From contig NZ_SWMS01000007.1 in assembly GCF_005146945.1 (NCBI RefSeq), positions 124,001-188,000 on the forward strand: a stretch of DNA of 64,000 bases, given 5' to 3'. This document shows positions 16,219 to 25,009 of the stretch, piece after piece. Every line of letters begins with the position of its first letter. Within the stretch, counting starts at the first letter, position 1. A program made the position numbers and the translations under genes. The notes below the pieces were generated by a model that ran no database searches, was not told where the DNA came from, and worked only from the letters and a program-made list of their open reading frames with translations. Source of the stretch: Prauserella endophytica. GTDB lineage: Bacteria > Actinomycetota > Actinomycetes > Mycobacteriales > Pseudonocardiaceae.

Positions 16219-17079
16219 ATGGGACGTGTTCAGGGCAAAGTCGCCTTCGTCACGGGTGCGGCGCGTGGCCAGGGTCGCAGCCACGCGGTTCGGCTCGCCG
16301 AGGAAGGCGCCGACATCATCGCCGTCGACCTGTGCCAGGACATCGAGTCGATCAAGTACTCACTGTCCACACCGGAGGACCTGAAGGAGACGGTGCGGCT
16401 GGTCGAGGAACGCGGCAGGCGCATCGTCGCGGAACGGGCCGACGTGCGCGAGCCCGCGCAGCTCAACGCCGCGCTCGACCGGGGTGTCGCCGAACTGGGC
16501 GGGCTGGACATCGTCGTCGCGCAGGCCGGCATCGCGGGCATGCAGGGCGAGCCGCAGCTGCAGGCCTGGTGCGACGTGATCGGCACCAATCTGGTCGGAG
16601 TGATCAACGCGATCCACGCCGCAATGCCCCGCCTCGGCGAGGGCGCCTCGATCATCGCCACCGGATCCACCGCCGCGCTCATGATCACGCGGCCCATGGA
16701 CCAGGCGGGCAAGGACCCCGGCGGCGCCGCGTACGTCGTCGCCAAGCAGGCCCTCTCGCAGTACGTCCACGAGCTGGCGACCAACCTCGCGCCGCGCCGG
16801 ATCCGGGCCAACGTCGTGCACCCGACGAACGTCGACACACCCATGCTGCAGAGCGAGCCGATGTACCGCTCGTTCCGGCGCGACCTGGAGAACCCGACTC
16901 GAGAGGACGCCGAGCTGGCCTTCCCAGCCCAGCAGGCCATGCCGATCCCCTACGTCGAGCCCTCCGACATCAGCAACGCCGTGCTGTTCCTCGCCTCGGA
17001 CGAGGCTCGCTACGTCACCGGCATGCAGCTGCGAGTGGACGCCGGTGGCTATCTCAAGTGGTACGACTACCGATCCTGA
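16219..17079 (+). CDS. Mycofactocin-coupled SDR-family oxidoreductase
   Basis: A 286-residue short-chain dehydrogenase. GKVAFVTGAARGQGRSHAVR, the long acidic region after IAVDLCQDIESIKYS, and the insertion before the catalytic AAYVVAKQAL are the marks of the mycofactocin-associated subfamily (carveol-dehydrogenase-like). Those enzymes hold NAD(H) tightly and hand electrons to the peptide-derived cofactor mycofactocin. It probably oxidises a secondary alcohol produced by the P450 two genes downstream. RBS AAAGGA precedes the ATG. It implies that the host makes mycofactocin; the biosynthetic genes are not in this window. Confidence 0.9.
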   Translation: MGRVQGKVAFVTGAARGQGRSHAVRLAEEGADIIAVDLCQDIESIKYSLSTPEDLKETVRLVEERGRRIVAERADVREPAQLNAALDRGVAELGGLDIVVAQAGIAGMQGEPQLQAWCDVIGTNLVGVINAIHAAMPRLGEGASIIATGSTAALMITRPMDQAGKDPGGAAYVVAKQALSQYVHELATNLAPRRIRANVVHPTNVDTPMLQSEPMYRSFRRDLENPTREDAELAFPAQQAMPIPYVEPSDISNAVLFLASDEARYVTGMQLRVDAGGYLKWYDYRS

Positions 17080-17091
17080 CAAGGAGAACCC

Positions 17092-17283
17092 GTGAAGGTA
17101 CAGGTCGACGAGGCCCGCTGCCAGGGCCACACGCTGTGCGCGATGATCGCCCCCCACGTCTTCGAGCTCGACGACGTCGACGGCCACTCGTCGCCCATCA
17201 GCGCGGACGTCCCTGCCGGGGCCGAGGACAAGGTGCGTGAAGCCGCCGGGTCCTGCCCGGAGCAGGCGATCTCCATTTCCTGA
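17092..17283 (+). CDS. 3Fe-4S type ferredoxin, P450 partner
   Basis: A 63-residue ferredoxin starting with GTG behind an AAGGAG site. Cysteines 10, 16 and 55 (CQGHTLC ... SCPEQAI) follow the C-x2-H-x2-C ... CP pattern in which His replaces the second cluster cysteine of a 4Fe-4S protein. This is typical of the small single-cluster ferredoxins next to actinobacterial P450 genes. It should pass electrons to the cytochrome P450 encoded 29 bp downstream. No ferredoxin reductase gene is nearby. Confidence 0.92.
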   Translation: MKVQVDEARCQGHTLCAMIAPHVFELDDVDGHSSPISADVPAGAEDKVREAAGSCPEQAISIS

Positions 17284-17312
17284 CCAGGCGAGCAGTCAGA
17301 GAGGACACCGTC

Positions 17313-18689
17313 ATGAGCGTGGACAAGGCGAGCAGTGTCGACGACGAGGACCGCAAGAAGAACCGGTACCACTTCGACCGGCACACTCCGGAGTACCGGG
17401 AGAAGTTCGAGTCGATCACCCAGGACATGCACGCCCGGTGCCCCATCGCCTGGTCCGACACCTACGGCGGCCACTGGGTCGCCGCCGGGGCCAGCGAGGT
17501 GTTCGAGCTCGCCCGCTCGTCCGACAAGGTCTCCAACGACCACGACGTGAAGGGCGAGCGCCGCGGCTACCAGGGCATCATGATCCCGCCGCAGCCGAGG
17601 GCAAAGGGCTCTCGCGGCGGCTTCCTGGAGATGGATCCGCCCGAGCAGCGGTACTACCGCCAGGCCCTCAACCCGTACCTCTCCCCCGCCGCGATCAACC
17701 GCTGGATCCCGTTCATCGACGAGGTCGTCCGCGCGTGTATCGACGAGAAGATCGAGAGCGGCAGCATCGACTTCGTCGACGACCTCGCCAACGTCGTTCC
17801 CGCCGTGTTCACGCTCGCGATGATGGGAATTCCCCTCAAGAACTGGGAGATCTACAACGAGCCGACCCACGCCGCGGTCTACACGCCTCCGAACTCGCCG
17901 GACATCGTCCGCGTCGGCAAGCTGCACCAGGCGATGCGCGAGGACCTCGCCCGGCAGCTCGCGGAGATCAAGGCGAACCCCCGGCCGGGTCTCGTGGACG
18001 CGCTGGCGCGCTTCGAGATCGACGGCGAGCAGCCGCCGGACGACGAGCTGCTCGGCGTGCTCGGGCTGATCATCGGCGGCGGGTTCGACACCACCACCGC
18101 GCTCACCGCGCACGCGCTGGAATGGCTGTCGCAGCATCCCGACGAGCGGGCACGGCTCTCCCGCGAGCGCGACTCGCTGCTCGACTCGGCCACCGAGGAG
18201 TTCCTCCGGTTCTACACGCCCGCGCCAGGAGACGGCCGCACCATCTCGCAGGACTGCGAGATGGCGGGCACGGAGTTCAAGGAGGGCGACCGGCTGTGGC
18301 TTTCCTGGGCGATGGCCAACCGCGACGCGTCGGTGTTCCCCGAGCCGAACACGATCGACCTGGCCCGCAAGGGAAACCGGCACTACGCCTTCGGAATCGG
18401 CATCCACCGCTGCATCGGCTCCAACGTGGCCCGCACGGTGTTCAAGCGCATGCTGATCCAGGTGCTGGACCGCATTCCCGACTACCACTGCGATCCGGAG
18501 GGCGCCGTGCACTACGACACCATCGGCGTGATCCAGGGGATGCGGAAGCTGCCCGCCGACTTCACGCCCGGCTCGCCGCTGGGGCCCGGCCTCGACGAGA
18601 CGCTGGAGGTGCTGCAGCGTTCCTGTGACGAGCAGCGGCTCGCCGAGCCCGTCACCAGCCGCAAGACCGAGGCGAGGATCGCCCGCTGA
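17313..18689 (+). CDS. Cytochrome P450
   Basis: A 458-residue soluble bacterial P450. The I-helix oxygen-activation motif is GGGFDTTTALTAHAL, the ExxR helix is EEFLRF, and the heme loop is FGIGIHRCIGSNVA with Cys367 as the thiolate ligand. It lies between its ferredoxin and a DUF35-thiolase fusion and after an alcohol dehydrogenase, so it probably hydroxylates a terpenoid- or steroid-like side chain. The C-terminus extends about 45 residues past the usual end. The exact CYP family cannot be set without alignment. Confidence 0.94.
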   Translation: MSVDKASSVDDEDRKKNRYHFDRHTPEYREKFESITQDMHARCPIAWSDTYGGHWVAAGASEVFELARSSDKVSNDHDVKGERRGYQGIMIPPQPRAKGSRGGFLEMDPPEQRYYRQALNPYLSPAAINRWIPFIDEVVRACIDEKIESGSIDFVDDLANVVPAVFTLAMMGIPLKNWEIYNEPTHAAVYTPPNSPDIVRVGKLHQAMREDLARQLAEIKANPRPGLVDALARFEIDGEQPPDDELLGVLGLIIGGGFDTTTALTAHALEWLSQHPDERARLSRERDSLLDSATEEFLRFYTPAPGDGRTISQDCEMAGTEFKEGDRLWLSWAMANRDASVFPEPNTIDLARKGNRHYAFGIGIHRCIGSNVARTVFKRMLIQVLDRIPDYHCDPEGAVHYDTIGVIQGMRKLPADFTPGSPLGPGLDETLEVLQRSCDEQRLAEPVTSRKTEARIAR

Positions 18690-18721
18690 CCGGCCCGAAC
18701 GGAACGCAGCGAGGAGGCGAG

Positions 18722-20380
18722 GTGACCGCGAAGCCGGGACGTCCCCTGCCGTTGGTGACACTACAGAACGAGTTCTTCTGGACCTCGGGGGCGGACGGCA
18801 CACTGCGGGTCCAGGCCTGCGAGTCCTGCGAGGCGCTCATCCACCCGCCGCAACCGGTCTGCCGGTACTGCCGGGGACGGCGGCTGGGCCCGCGAGAGGT
18901 GTCCGGCTTCGCGACGCTGATCGGCTTCACCGTCAGCCACCGGTTCAGCCTGCCGGGGCTGCCCTCGCCGTACGTGGTCGCACAGGTGGCGATCGAGGAG
19001 GACCCGAGGGTCCGGCTCACCACCAACGTCGTCGGGTGCGATCCGCCCGAGCTAGAGCTCGGCATGCGGCTGGAGGTGGTGTTCGAGCGGCACGACGACG
19101 TGTGGCTGCCGCTGTTCCGGCCCGCGGACGGGCGAACTGGTCCCGCGCCGCTGCCGTGCGATGAGGTCGAGCCGGAGGACGTGCACCGCCACGTCCGGCC
19201 GATGGCGACCCCCGAGAAGTTCGAGGACAAGGTCGCGATCACCGGCATCGGGATGTCGGAGATCGGGCGCAGGCTCATGGTCCCGCCGCTGTCGCTGACA
19301 GTGCAGGCGTGTGAGCGCGCGATCGCCGACGCTGGCCTGTCCTTTTCGGACATCGATGGCCTATCGACATGGCCCGGAGCGGGGCCGGTCAGTGGGTTCG
19401 GCGAGGGCGGCGTGGGCGCCCTCGAATCCGCGCTGGGCATCCGGCCGACGTGGTACAACGGCGGCGGCGAGACGTTCGGCCCCGGTGGCTCGGTGATCGC
19501 CGGGATGCTGGCGGTCGCGGCCGGGCTGGCACGGCATGTGCTGTGCTTCCGCACCGTGTGGGAATCCACCTACGGCGAGCTCGTGAAGGCCGGCCGGATC
19601 GAGCCGCCGTCCGGGCGCACGCCGAGCTGGCTGGCGCCGTTCGGAGCCACGTCGCCCGCACATACGCTGGCGCAGAACGCGCAGCGGCATTTCCACCGCT
19701 ACGGCACGACGCGGGAGACCCTCGGCTGGATCGCGCTCAACCAGCGGGCCAACGCCGCGCTCAACCCGACGGCGATCTACCGCGAACCGCTCACGATGGA
19801 GGACTACCTCGGCGCGCGGACCATCACCACCCCGTTCGGGCTCTACGACTGCGACGTGCCGTGTGACGCCTCGGTGGCGGTGATCGTGTCGGCGAAGGAC
19901 GTGGCCGCGGACCTCGCGAAACCGCCCGTGCTCGTGGAGGCGGTGGGCACCCAGATCATCGAGCGGATCGAGTGGGACCAGAGCAAGCTCACCCACGAGC
20001 CGCAGGTGCTCGGGCAGTCGGCGCACCTGTGGTCGAGAACGTCCTTGCGCCCGGCCGACGTCGACGTGGCGCAGCTCTACGACGGGTTCACGATCAACTT
20101 CCTGTCGTGGCTGGAGGCACTGGGCTTCTGCGGGATCGGCGAGGCCGGGGACTTCCTCGACGGCGGCAAGAACATCGCGAGGGACGGCATGCTGCCGGCG
20201 AACACGCACGGCGGGCAGCTCTCGCACGGCCGCACCCACGGCATGGGCCTCATCCACGAGGCCGTGCTGCAGTTGCGAGGGGAGGCCGGGGCGCGCCAGG
20301 TGCCCGAGGCCGAGGTCGCGGTGGCCACCAGCGGCGGGCTCACGCCCAGCGGGGTGCTGCTGCTCAGGGCGGCCGCATGA
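18722..20380 (+). CDS. DUF35 (Zn ribbon/OB-fold) - thiolase-like fusion, putative retro-aldol lyase
   Basis: A 552-residue two-domain protein. Residues 1-135 are a complete DUF35 unit: a zinc ribbon with C33, C36, C47 and C50, then an OB-fold ending in LPLFRPADG. After a linker, residues about 168-552 are a thiolase-like/lipid-transfer domain (VAITGIGMSEIGRR ... HGGQLSHGRTHGMGLIHEA ... GGLTPSGVLLLR). The position of the thiolase nucleophilic Cys is GGGETFGPGG, without Cys, as in the Ltp2-type aldolases. In steroid degradation the separate proteins ChsH2 (DUF35) and Ltp2 form a complex that cleaves the last side-chain piece; here the two are fused. The stop overlaps the next ATG. Confidence 0.88.
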   Translation: MTAKPGRPLPLVTLQNEFFWTSGADGTLRVQACESCEALIHPPQPVCRYCRGRRLGPREVSGFATLIGFTVSHRFSLPGLPSPYVVAQVAIEEDPRVRLTTNVVGCDPPELELGMRLEVVFERHDDVWLPLFRPADGRTGPAPLPCDEVEPEDVHRHVRPMATPEKFEDKVAITGIGMSEIGRRLMVPPLSLTVQACERAIADAGLSFSDIDGLSTWPGAGPVSGFGEGGVGALESALGIRPTWYNGGGETFGPGGSVIAGMLAVAAGLARHVLCFRTVWESTYGELVKAGRIEPPSGRTPSWLAPFGATSPAHTLAQNAQRHFHRYGTTRETLGWIALNQRANAALNPTAIYREPLTMEDYLGARTITTPFGLYDCDVPCDASVAVIVSAKDVAADLAKPPVLVEAVGTQIIERIEWDQSKLTHEPQVLGQSAHLWSRTSLRPADVDVAQLYDGFTINFLSWLEALGFCGIGEAGDFLDGGKNIARDGMLPANTHGGQLSHGRTHGMGLIHEAVLQLRGEAGARQVPEAEVAVATSGGLTPSGVLLLRAAA

Positions 20381-21279
20381 CGTCGCCGGTCGAGGAGGTC
20401 ACGCCCGTCGAGTCGCGCGTCGCCGAGGTCGGCGGCGTGCCGATGTCCGCTCTGGTGCGGGAGGTCCGGGACCCGCGAGCCGTGCTCGTGGCACTGCACG
20501 GCGGTGCGGCGACGTCTCCCTACTTCCACCATCCCGGCCTGCCCCGGCTGTCCCTGCTGGAGGCCGGTGCGGCACTCGGGTTCACCGTGCTGGCGCTCGA
20601 CCGGCCGGGCTACGGACGGTCGGCACCGTTCGCCGAGGGGATGCGCTCCCCCGAGCGAAGGGTCGACCTCGCATACGCCGCGATCGACCTCCTCCTCGGC
20701 GACCGGCCGCGAGGCGCCGGCGTGTTCGTGCTCGCCCACTCGGCGGGGTGCGAGCTGGCCGTGCGGATGGCGGCCGACGAGCGCGGGCACTCACTGCTCG
20801 GCATCGAGCTCGCCGGCACCGGCTGCCGGTTCCACCCCACCGCGCAACGCATCCTCGGCGGGGCACGGCCGGGTAGGCCGACAGGGCTGCAGCGGCTGCT
20901 CTGGGAACCCGCCGAGCTGTATCCGGCCGAGGTGATCGGCGGCGCGCACTTCGCCGCGTCGGCGCCCGCCTACGAGTCCGACGTGGTGGCCCGGTGGGCG
21001 CCCCGCGACTTCGCGCTCACCGCGACGGACGTCCGCGTGCCCGTGCAGTACACGCTCGGCGACCACGACCTGGTGTGGCGTACCGATCCGGAGGCGATGG
21101 CCGACATCGCCGGGCTGTTCACCGCGGCCCCCCGGGTCGTGGTGAACCTGCAGGCGAACAGCGGGCACAACCTGAGCACGGGGCTCACCGCGGCGGCCTA
21201 CCATCTGCGGGCTCTGTCCTTTTTGGAGGAATGCGTGGTGGCAAGGCAAGAGAGCAGGAGGGGAACCGGTGGAGGCTGA
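20377..21279 (+). CDS. Alpha/beta hydrolase
   Basis: A 300-residue alpha/beta-hydrolase. ALHGGAATSPYFHH forms the oxyanion region, LDRPGYGRS is the classic strand-4 turn, the nucleophile elbow is LAHSAGCELA (Ser as nucleophile), and SGHNLS holds the catalytic His. Unlike the hydrolase at 12507 its triad looks complete. It is coupled to the DUF35-thiolase gene by ATGA and overlaps the following DoxX gene by 11 bp. It could hydrolyse an ester, lactone or C-C bond in the same pathway. The substrate is not readable. Confidence 0.88.
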   Translation: MTSPVEEVTPVESRVAEVGGVPMSALVREVRDPRAVLVALHGGAATSPYFHHPGLPRLSLLEAGAALGFTVLALDRPGYGRSAPFAEGMRSPERRVDLAYAAIDLLLGDRPRGAGVFVLAHSAGCELAVRMAADERGHSLLGIELAGTGCRFHPTAQRILGGARPGRPTGLQRLLWEPAELYPAEVIGGAHFAASAPAYESDVVARWAPRDFALTATDVRVPVQYTLGDHDLVWRTDPEAMADIAGLFTAAPRVVVNLQANSGHNLSTGLTAAAYHLRALSFLEECVVARQESRRGTGGG

Positions 21280-21781
21280 CCTCGCACTGCTGCTGATCCG
21301 GGTCGTGGTCGGCGGCACGATGATCGCGCACGGCGTGAACCACTGGCTGGGCGGTGGCCGGATCGAGGGCACCGCCCGCTGGTTCGGCGGGCTCGGGCTG
21401 CGGTACGGGACGCTGCAGGCGTGGCTGAGCGTGGTCACCGAGATCGGCGCGGGCGCGCTGCTGGTGCTCGGGTTGCTCACGGCGCCCGCGTGCGCGGCGG
21501 TGATCTCGGTGATGCTGGTCGCCGGTGTGCTCGCCCACCGGCCGAACGGGTTCTTCGTGTTCAAGGACGGCTACGAGTACGTGCTCGTGCTGGCCGTGGT
21601 CGCGCTCGCTCTGGCCATGCTCGGGCCGGGCCGGGTGTCGCTCGACGCCGCGTTCGGCATCGAGGTCACCGGCTGGGCCGGGGGTGGCGTCGCGCTCGGG
21701 GTGGCCGTGGTCGCGACAGCCGGGTTGCTCGCCGTCTGCTGGCGGCCCCGGCCGGCCGAGGTCGAGTCGGAGGTGGGCTGA
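21269..21781 (+). CDS. DoxX-family membrane protein
   Basis: A 170-residue protein with four to five hydrophobic helices. LLIRVVVGGTMIAHGVNHWLGG, GLGLRYGTLQAWLSVVTEIGAGALLVLG and the later FFVFKDGYEYVLVLAVVALALA are typical of the DoxX family (small membrane proteins linked to quinone or thiol redox). It overlaps both neighbours (11 bp upstream, TGATG downstream), so it belongs to the P450 operon. Its role there is unknown; redox support for the oxygenase is a guess. Confidence 0.85.
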   Translation: MEADLALLLIRVVVGGTMIAHGVNHWLGGGRIEGTARWFGGLGLRYGTLQAWLSVVTEIGAGALLVLGLLTAPACAAVISVMLVAGVLAHRPNGFFVFKDGYEYVLVLAVVALALAMLGPGRVSLDAAFGIEVTGWAGGGVALGVAVVATAGLLAVCWRPRPAEVESEVG

Positions 21782-22599
21782 TGCGGGTCGGGTTCATCGG
21801 GCTGGGCAGCCAGGGCGCACCGATGGCGCGGCGGATCGTCGACGCCGGATACGAGGTGTCGCTGTGGGCCCGCCGACCCGCGTCGCTGGAGCCGTTCACC
21901 GGCACCACGGCGAAGGCCGCGGGCTCACCGGCCGAGCTGGGCGCCGTGAGCGACCTCGTCTGCGTCTGCGTGGTGAGCGACGCCGACGTCGAGCAGGTCA
22001 CGAGCGGCGAGGACGGCGTGCTGGCCGGGCTGCGGGAGGGCGGTGTGCTGGCCGTGCACAGCACGGTGCACCCGGACACCTGCCGCCGTCTGGCCGAGCG
22101 GGCCGCGGCGCGCGGCGTCGCGGTCGTCGACGCTCCGGTGAGCGGCGGCGGCCCGGCCGCGGCCGCGGGCAGCCTGCTCGTCATGGCGGGCGGGGGCGAG
22201 GCCGTCGTGGAGCGCTGCCGTCCCGTTTTCGAGACCTACGGCGACCCGGTGGTGCACCTCGGCGACCTGGGCGCGGGACAGCTGACCAAGCTGCTCAACA
22301 ACCTCCTGTTCACGGCCAACCTCGCCACCGCGTCGAGCACCCTCGCGCTCGGGCAGGCATTCGGCGTGGACCCGCGCCGCCTCGGCGAGGTGGTCTCGCA
22401 CGGCACGGCGAACAGCTTCGCGCTGGGCCGGATCATCGCCGCGGGCGGGACGCTCGACCGCATCGCCGCGCACGCCGGTGCGCTGCTGCGCAAGGACGTC
22501 GGGCTGGTCGCCGACCTGGCGAGCGCGGACGGGGCGACGCCGGGCATCGTGCTCGCCGCCGCCGACGCCGCGCTCGCGGCGATGGACCGGCCCCGCTGA
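21781..22599 (+). CDS. 3-hydroxyisobutyrate dehydrogenase-like NAD(P) oxidoreductase
   Basis: A 272-residue beta-hydroxyacid dehydrogenase. MRVGFIGLGSQGAPMARRIV is the Rossmann start. DAPVSGGGPAAAAGSL is the substrate-binding signature, and GQLTKLLNNLLF carries the catalytic Lys. Enzymes of this family oxidise 3-hydroxyisobutyrate, tartronate semialdehyde and similar acids. It is the last gene of the plus-strand P450 operon and reaches to within 10 bp of the convergent aldo/keto reductase gene, with no obvious terminator between. Confidence 0.88.
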   Translation: MRVGFIGLGSQGAPMARRIVDAGYEVSLWARRPASLEPFTGTTAKAAGSPAELGAVSDLVCVCVVSDADVEQVTSGEDGVLAGLREGGVLAVHSTVHPDTCRRLAERAAARGVAVVDAPVSGGGPAAAAGSLLVMAGGGEAVVERCRPVFETYGDPVVHLGDLGAGQLTKLLNNLLFTANLATASSTLALGQAFGVDPRRLGEVVSHGTANSFALGRIIAAGGTLDRIAAHAGALLRKDVGLVADLASADGATPGIVLAAADAALAAMDRPR

Positions 22600-22609
22600 A
22601 CGGAGGCCG

Positions 22610-23596
22610 TCACCGGGGCGGGTCGTTCAGTGCCGCCGGGTTCAGCGCCGCCCTGCGCTCGCGCAGGAAGTCATGGGGGTAGCCGGGCCGCACGCGCGTG
22701 GCGGCGTCGAGCCGCTCCAGCTGCGTGTCGTCCAGCCGGAGGTCCACCGCGCCGAGGTTGTCCCGCAGCTGCACGAGAGTCCGTGCGCCCAGCACGGGCA
22801 GCAGTCCCTGGCGCAGCACCCACGCGAGCGCGACCCGCGCCGGTGTGGTGCCGAGCTCGGCGGCGACCTCGGCCGCAGCCTCGGCCGCCGAGGGCCGGGT
22901 CCCTTGTGGACGGTTGTCCTCTCTCCGCTTCCCGGTCAGCAGCCCCCGGGCGAGCGGGCTCCACGCGCAGGGCGTGAGGCCGAGCGAACGGGCCATCGGC
23001 AGCAGCTCGCGGTCCGGTGTCCGCGCGGCCAGCGAGTACTCCACCTGCACGGCACAGAACGCGCTCCACCCGCGCAGCTCGGCGATGGCCTGGGAGCGGG
23101 CCACCACCCACGCGGGCGTGTTGCTGATCCCGATCGAGAGCACGGTGCCCGACCGCACGAGGTCGTCGAGCGCGCGCAGGGTCTCCTCGGCAGGCGTGCA
23201 CTCGTCCCACGCGTGCACCCACAGGAGGTCGAGGTAGTCCGTGCCGAGGCGGCGCAGGCTCGTCTCGACGCTGCGCCGGAGGTTCTTGCGGTGGTTGCCG
23301 GCGGAGTTGGGGTCGGCCTTGTCGGTGGGCAGCGAGTACTTGGTGCTGAGCACCACGGCGTCACGGTCACCGGCGACGAGGCGGCCCAGGATCGTCTCGC
23401 TCGCGCCCTCGGTGTAGACGTCGGCGGTGTCGACGAAGTTGCCGCCCGCGTCGCGGAACGCGCCGTAGATCTCGCGGCAGACCGCCTCGTCGGCGCCGAA
23501 CCCCCACTCGGTGCCGAACGTCATCGTGCCGAGGCAGACCTCGCTCACCCGCATCCCCGACCGGCCGAGCACGCGCAGCCGCAGTGACTCAGGCAT
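22610..23596 (-). CDS. Aldo/keto reductase
   Basis: A 328-residue AKR TIM-barrel enzyme. The catalytic tetrad is visible as Asp and Tyr in FVDTADVYTEGASE, Lys in STKYSL and His in LLWVHAWDEC; SIGISNTPAWVVARSQAIAE is the family's GxSN motif. It reduces aldehydes or ketones with NADPH. It overlaps the LuxC-like gene by 8 bp, so an acid-to-aldehyde-to-alcohol sequence (LuxE, LuxC, AKR) is encoded in one operon. Confidence 0.9.
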   Translation of the reverse strand: MPESLRLRVLGRSGMRVSEVCLGTMTFGTEWGFGADEAVCREIYGAFRDAGGNFVDTADVYTEGASETILGRLVAGDRDAVVLSTKYSLPTDKADPNSAGNHRKNLRRSVETSLRRLGTDYLDLLWVHAWDECTPAEETLRALDDLVRSGTVLSIGISNTPAWVVARSQAIAELRGWSAFCAVQVEYSLAARTPDRELLPMARSLGLTPCAWSPLARGLLTGKRREDNRPQGTRPSAAEAAAEVAAELGTTPARVALAWVLRQGLLPVLGARTLVQLRDNLGAVDLRLDDTQLERLDAATRVRPGYPHDFLRERRAALNPAALNDPPR

Positions 23597-24998
23597 CGTC
23601 GTCCACCACCCAGTTCACGAAGCGGTGCAAGGGGTACATGGCGTCGTGCGGGTTGCCGATACTGCCGGACAGCGCGCCGCCGAGGTTCACGATGCGCTGC
23701 ACGCCCGCGGTGGCGAGGCGATCCCGCACCTCGGCCTTGCGGTGTGCCGGGTAGACCCCCACCGTCTGCGTCGCCACCGTGGCGAACGCCGCCGCGTCGG
23801 CGAGCGCTTCGACCGGCACGACGTTGACGGTCTTGTTCGTGGGGTGGAAGTCCACCGGCTCCGGCGAGCGCACGACGAGCCCGCGCCCGTCGTAGTCACC
23901 CCACACGTGGTAGTCGGGTTCGAGGAAACGCAGGCCGTCCACGGCCTCCCGCACATCGCTCGGGGTCCTCGGGCCGGCCGCCGACGCGAACTCCCGGTCC
24001 ACGCCGAGCCGTTCACACAGCAGTGCGGCGAACCGGTCGGCCTCGGCGAGGCCGCCCTCGACACAGATGTGCCGGGGCGCGACGCACGCGTCCTGGTTGA
24101 ACACCGTGGCGTCCGTGGCCGCGCGCTCGGCGACCTCGCGCAGGGTGTCCTCGGACTCGAAGGCCTCCCTGCCGATCATCGACATCGACACCTTGGGATC
24201 GAAGGCGATCAGCTGGAAGCCGGGCGCCACGTACTTCGCGGCGTTGGCGATGGCGTCCCCGCCGCCCCACGCGACGAGCTTGTCGAAGTACTGGGAGCGG
24301 TAGAGCACGCCCTCCACGCGGGCGTCGCCACCGCGCCAGTACACGGCCGACATCGACCGCAGCACCGGGTGGTCAGGGGCGAGGTCGGCCATCGTGCGCA
24401 GCACGGCGACCGTGGTGAACGGGTCGGCCGAGGGCATCTTGAACACGTTGACGGCCTTGACGAGCGCGGCGTCGGCGATCGAGGTCATGGCCGCGCTGGG
24501 CGAGTTGCCGGCGAGCATGTGCACCAGGCGGGGCGGGAACGCGCGCACCCGGCTGACCCGGCCGGCCGGATCGGTGTGCTCGGCCCAGCCGTCGAGCACG
24601 GCGCCGCCGCCGAACGTGCGCTCGATGCGGTACTCCAGCGCCTCCCGCGTGAGGAACTGTCCCGGCCTGCGGAAGGTGTTCTCGATGATCCGCCGGGGCA
24701 GCGCGCTCACGCGCAGGGTCATCTCCAGCGACTCCTGCAGGTAGGCGTTCTTCTCCAGCGTGAGGTGCTTGCCGGTCTCCACGAGGTAGTCGATGATCTC
24801 GGACACCGGCACGTCGAACGCGGGCCCGGGCTCGGTGCGCGGCACGAACAGCTCACCAAGCTCAAGGCGTGGGGTGACGAACGGGACGCCGAAGTCGCGC
24901 GAGTGGTACTCGGTGTCCTCGCCGTAGACGAGCTTGCCCCGGACGAAATGGGGAACGCGGATCTTGGCCCCGGAGGGCGCGGTCGCCGTGGCTGTCAT
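23589..24998 (-). CDS. LuxC-like acyl-CoA reductase
   Basis: A 469-residue member of the LuxC acyl-CoA reductase family (aldehyde-dehydrogenase superfamily). MLAGNSPSAAMTSIADAALV and VFNQDACVAPRHI, with the acyl-accepting Cys305, are typical, as is the late GSIGNPHDAMYPLHRFVNW. In luminous bacteria LuxC reduces an acyl group to the aldehyde with NADPH. The ATG at 24998 is chosen because a GAGGGAG site lies 8 bases before it; an in-frame GTG at 25013 overlaps the upstream stop. It is paired with a LuxE-like gene, but no luciferase subunits are present, so the aldehyde must serve another purpose. Confidence 0.9.
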   Translation of the reverse strand: MTATATAPSGAKIRVPHFVRGKLVYGEDTEYHSRDFGVPFVTPRLELGELFVPRTEPGPAFDVPVSEIIDYLVETGKHLTLEKNAYLQESLEMTLRVSALPRRIIENTFRRPGQFLTREALEYRIERTFGGGAVLDGWAEHTDPAGRVSRVRAFPPRLVHMLAGNSPSAAMTSIADAALVKAVNVFKMPSADPFTTVAVLRTMADLAPDHPVLRSMSAVYWRGGDARVEGVLYRSQYFDKLVAWGGGDAIANAAKYVAPGFQLIAFDPKVSMSMIGREAFESEDTLREVAERAATDATVFNQDACVAPRHICVEGGLAEADRFAALLCERLGVDREFASAAGPRTPSDVREAVDGLRFLEPDYHVWGDYDGRGLVVRSPEPVDFHPTNKTVNVVPVEALADAAAFATVATQTVGVYPAHRKAEVRDRLATAGVQRIVNLGGALSGSIGNPHDAMYPLHRFVNWVVDDDA

Positions 24999-25009
24999 GG
25001 TCTGCTCCC

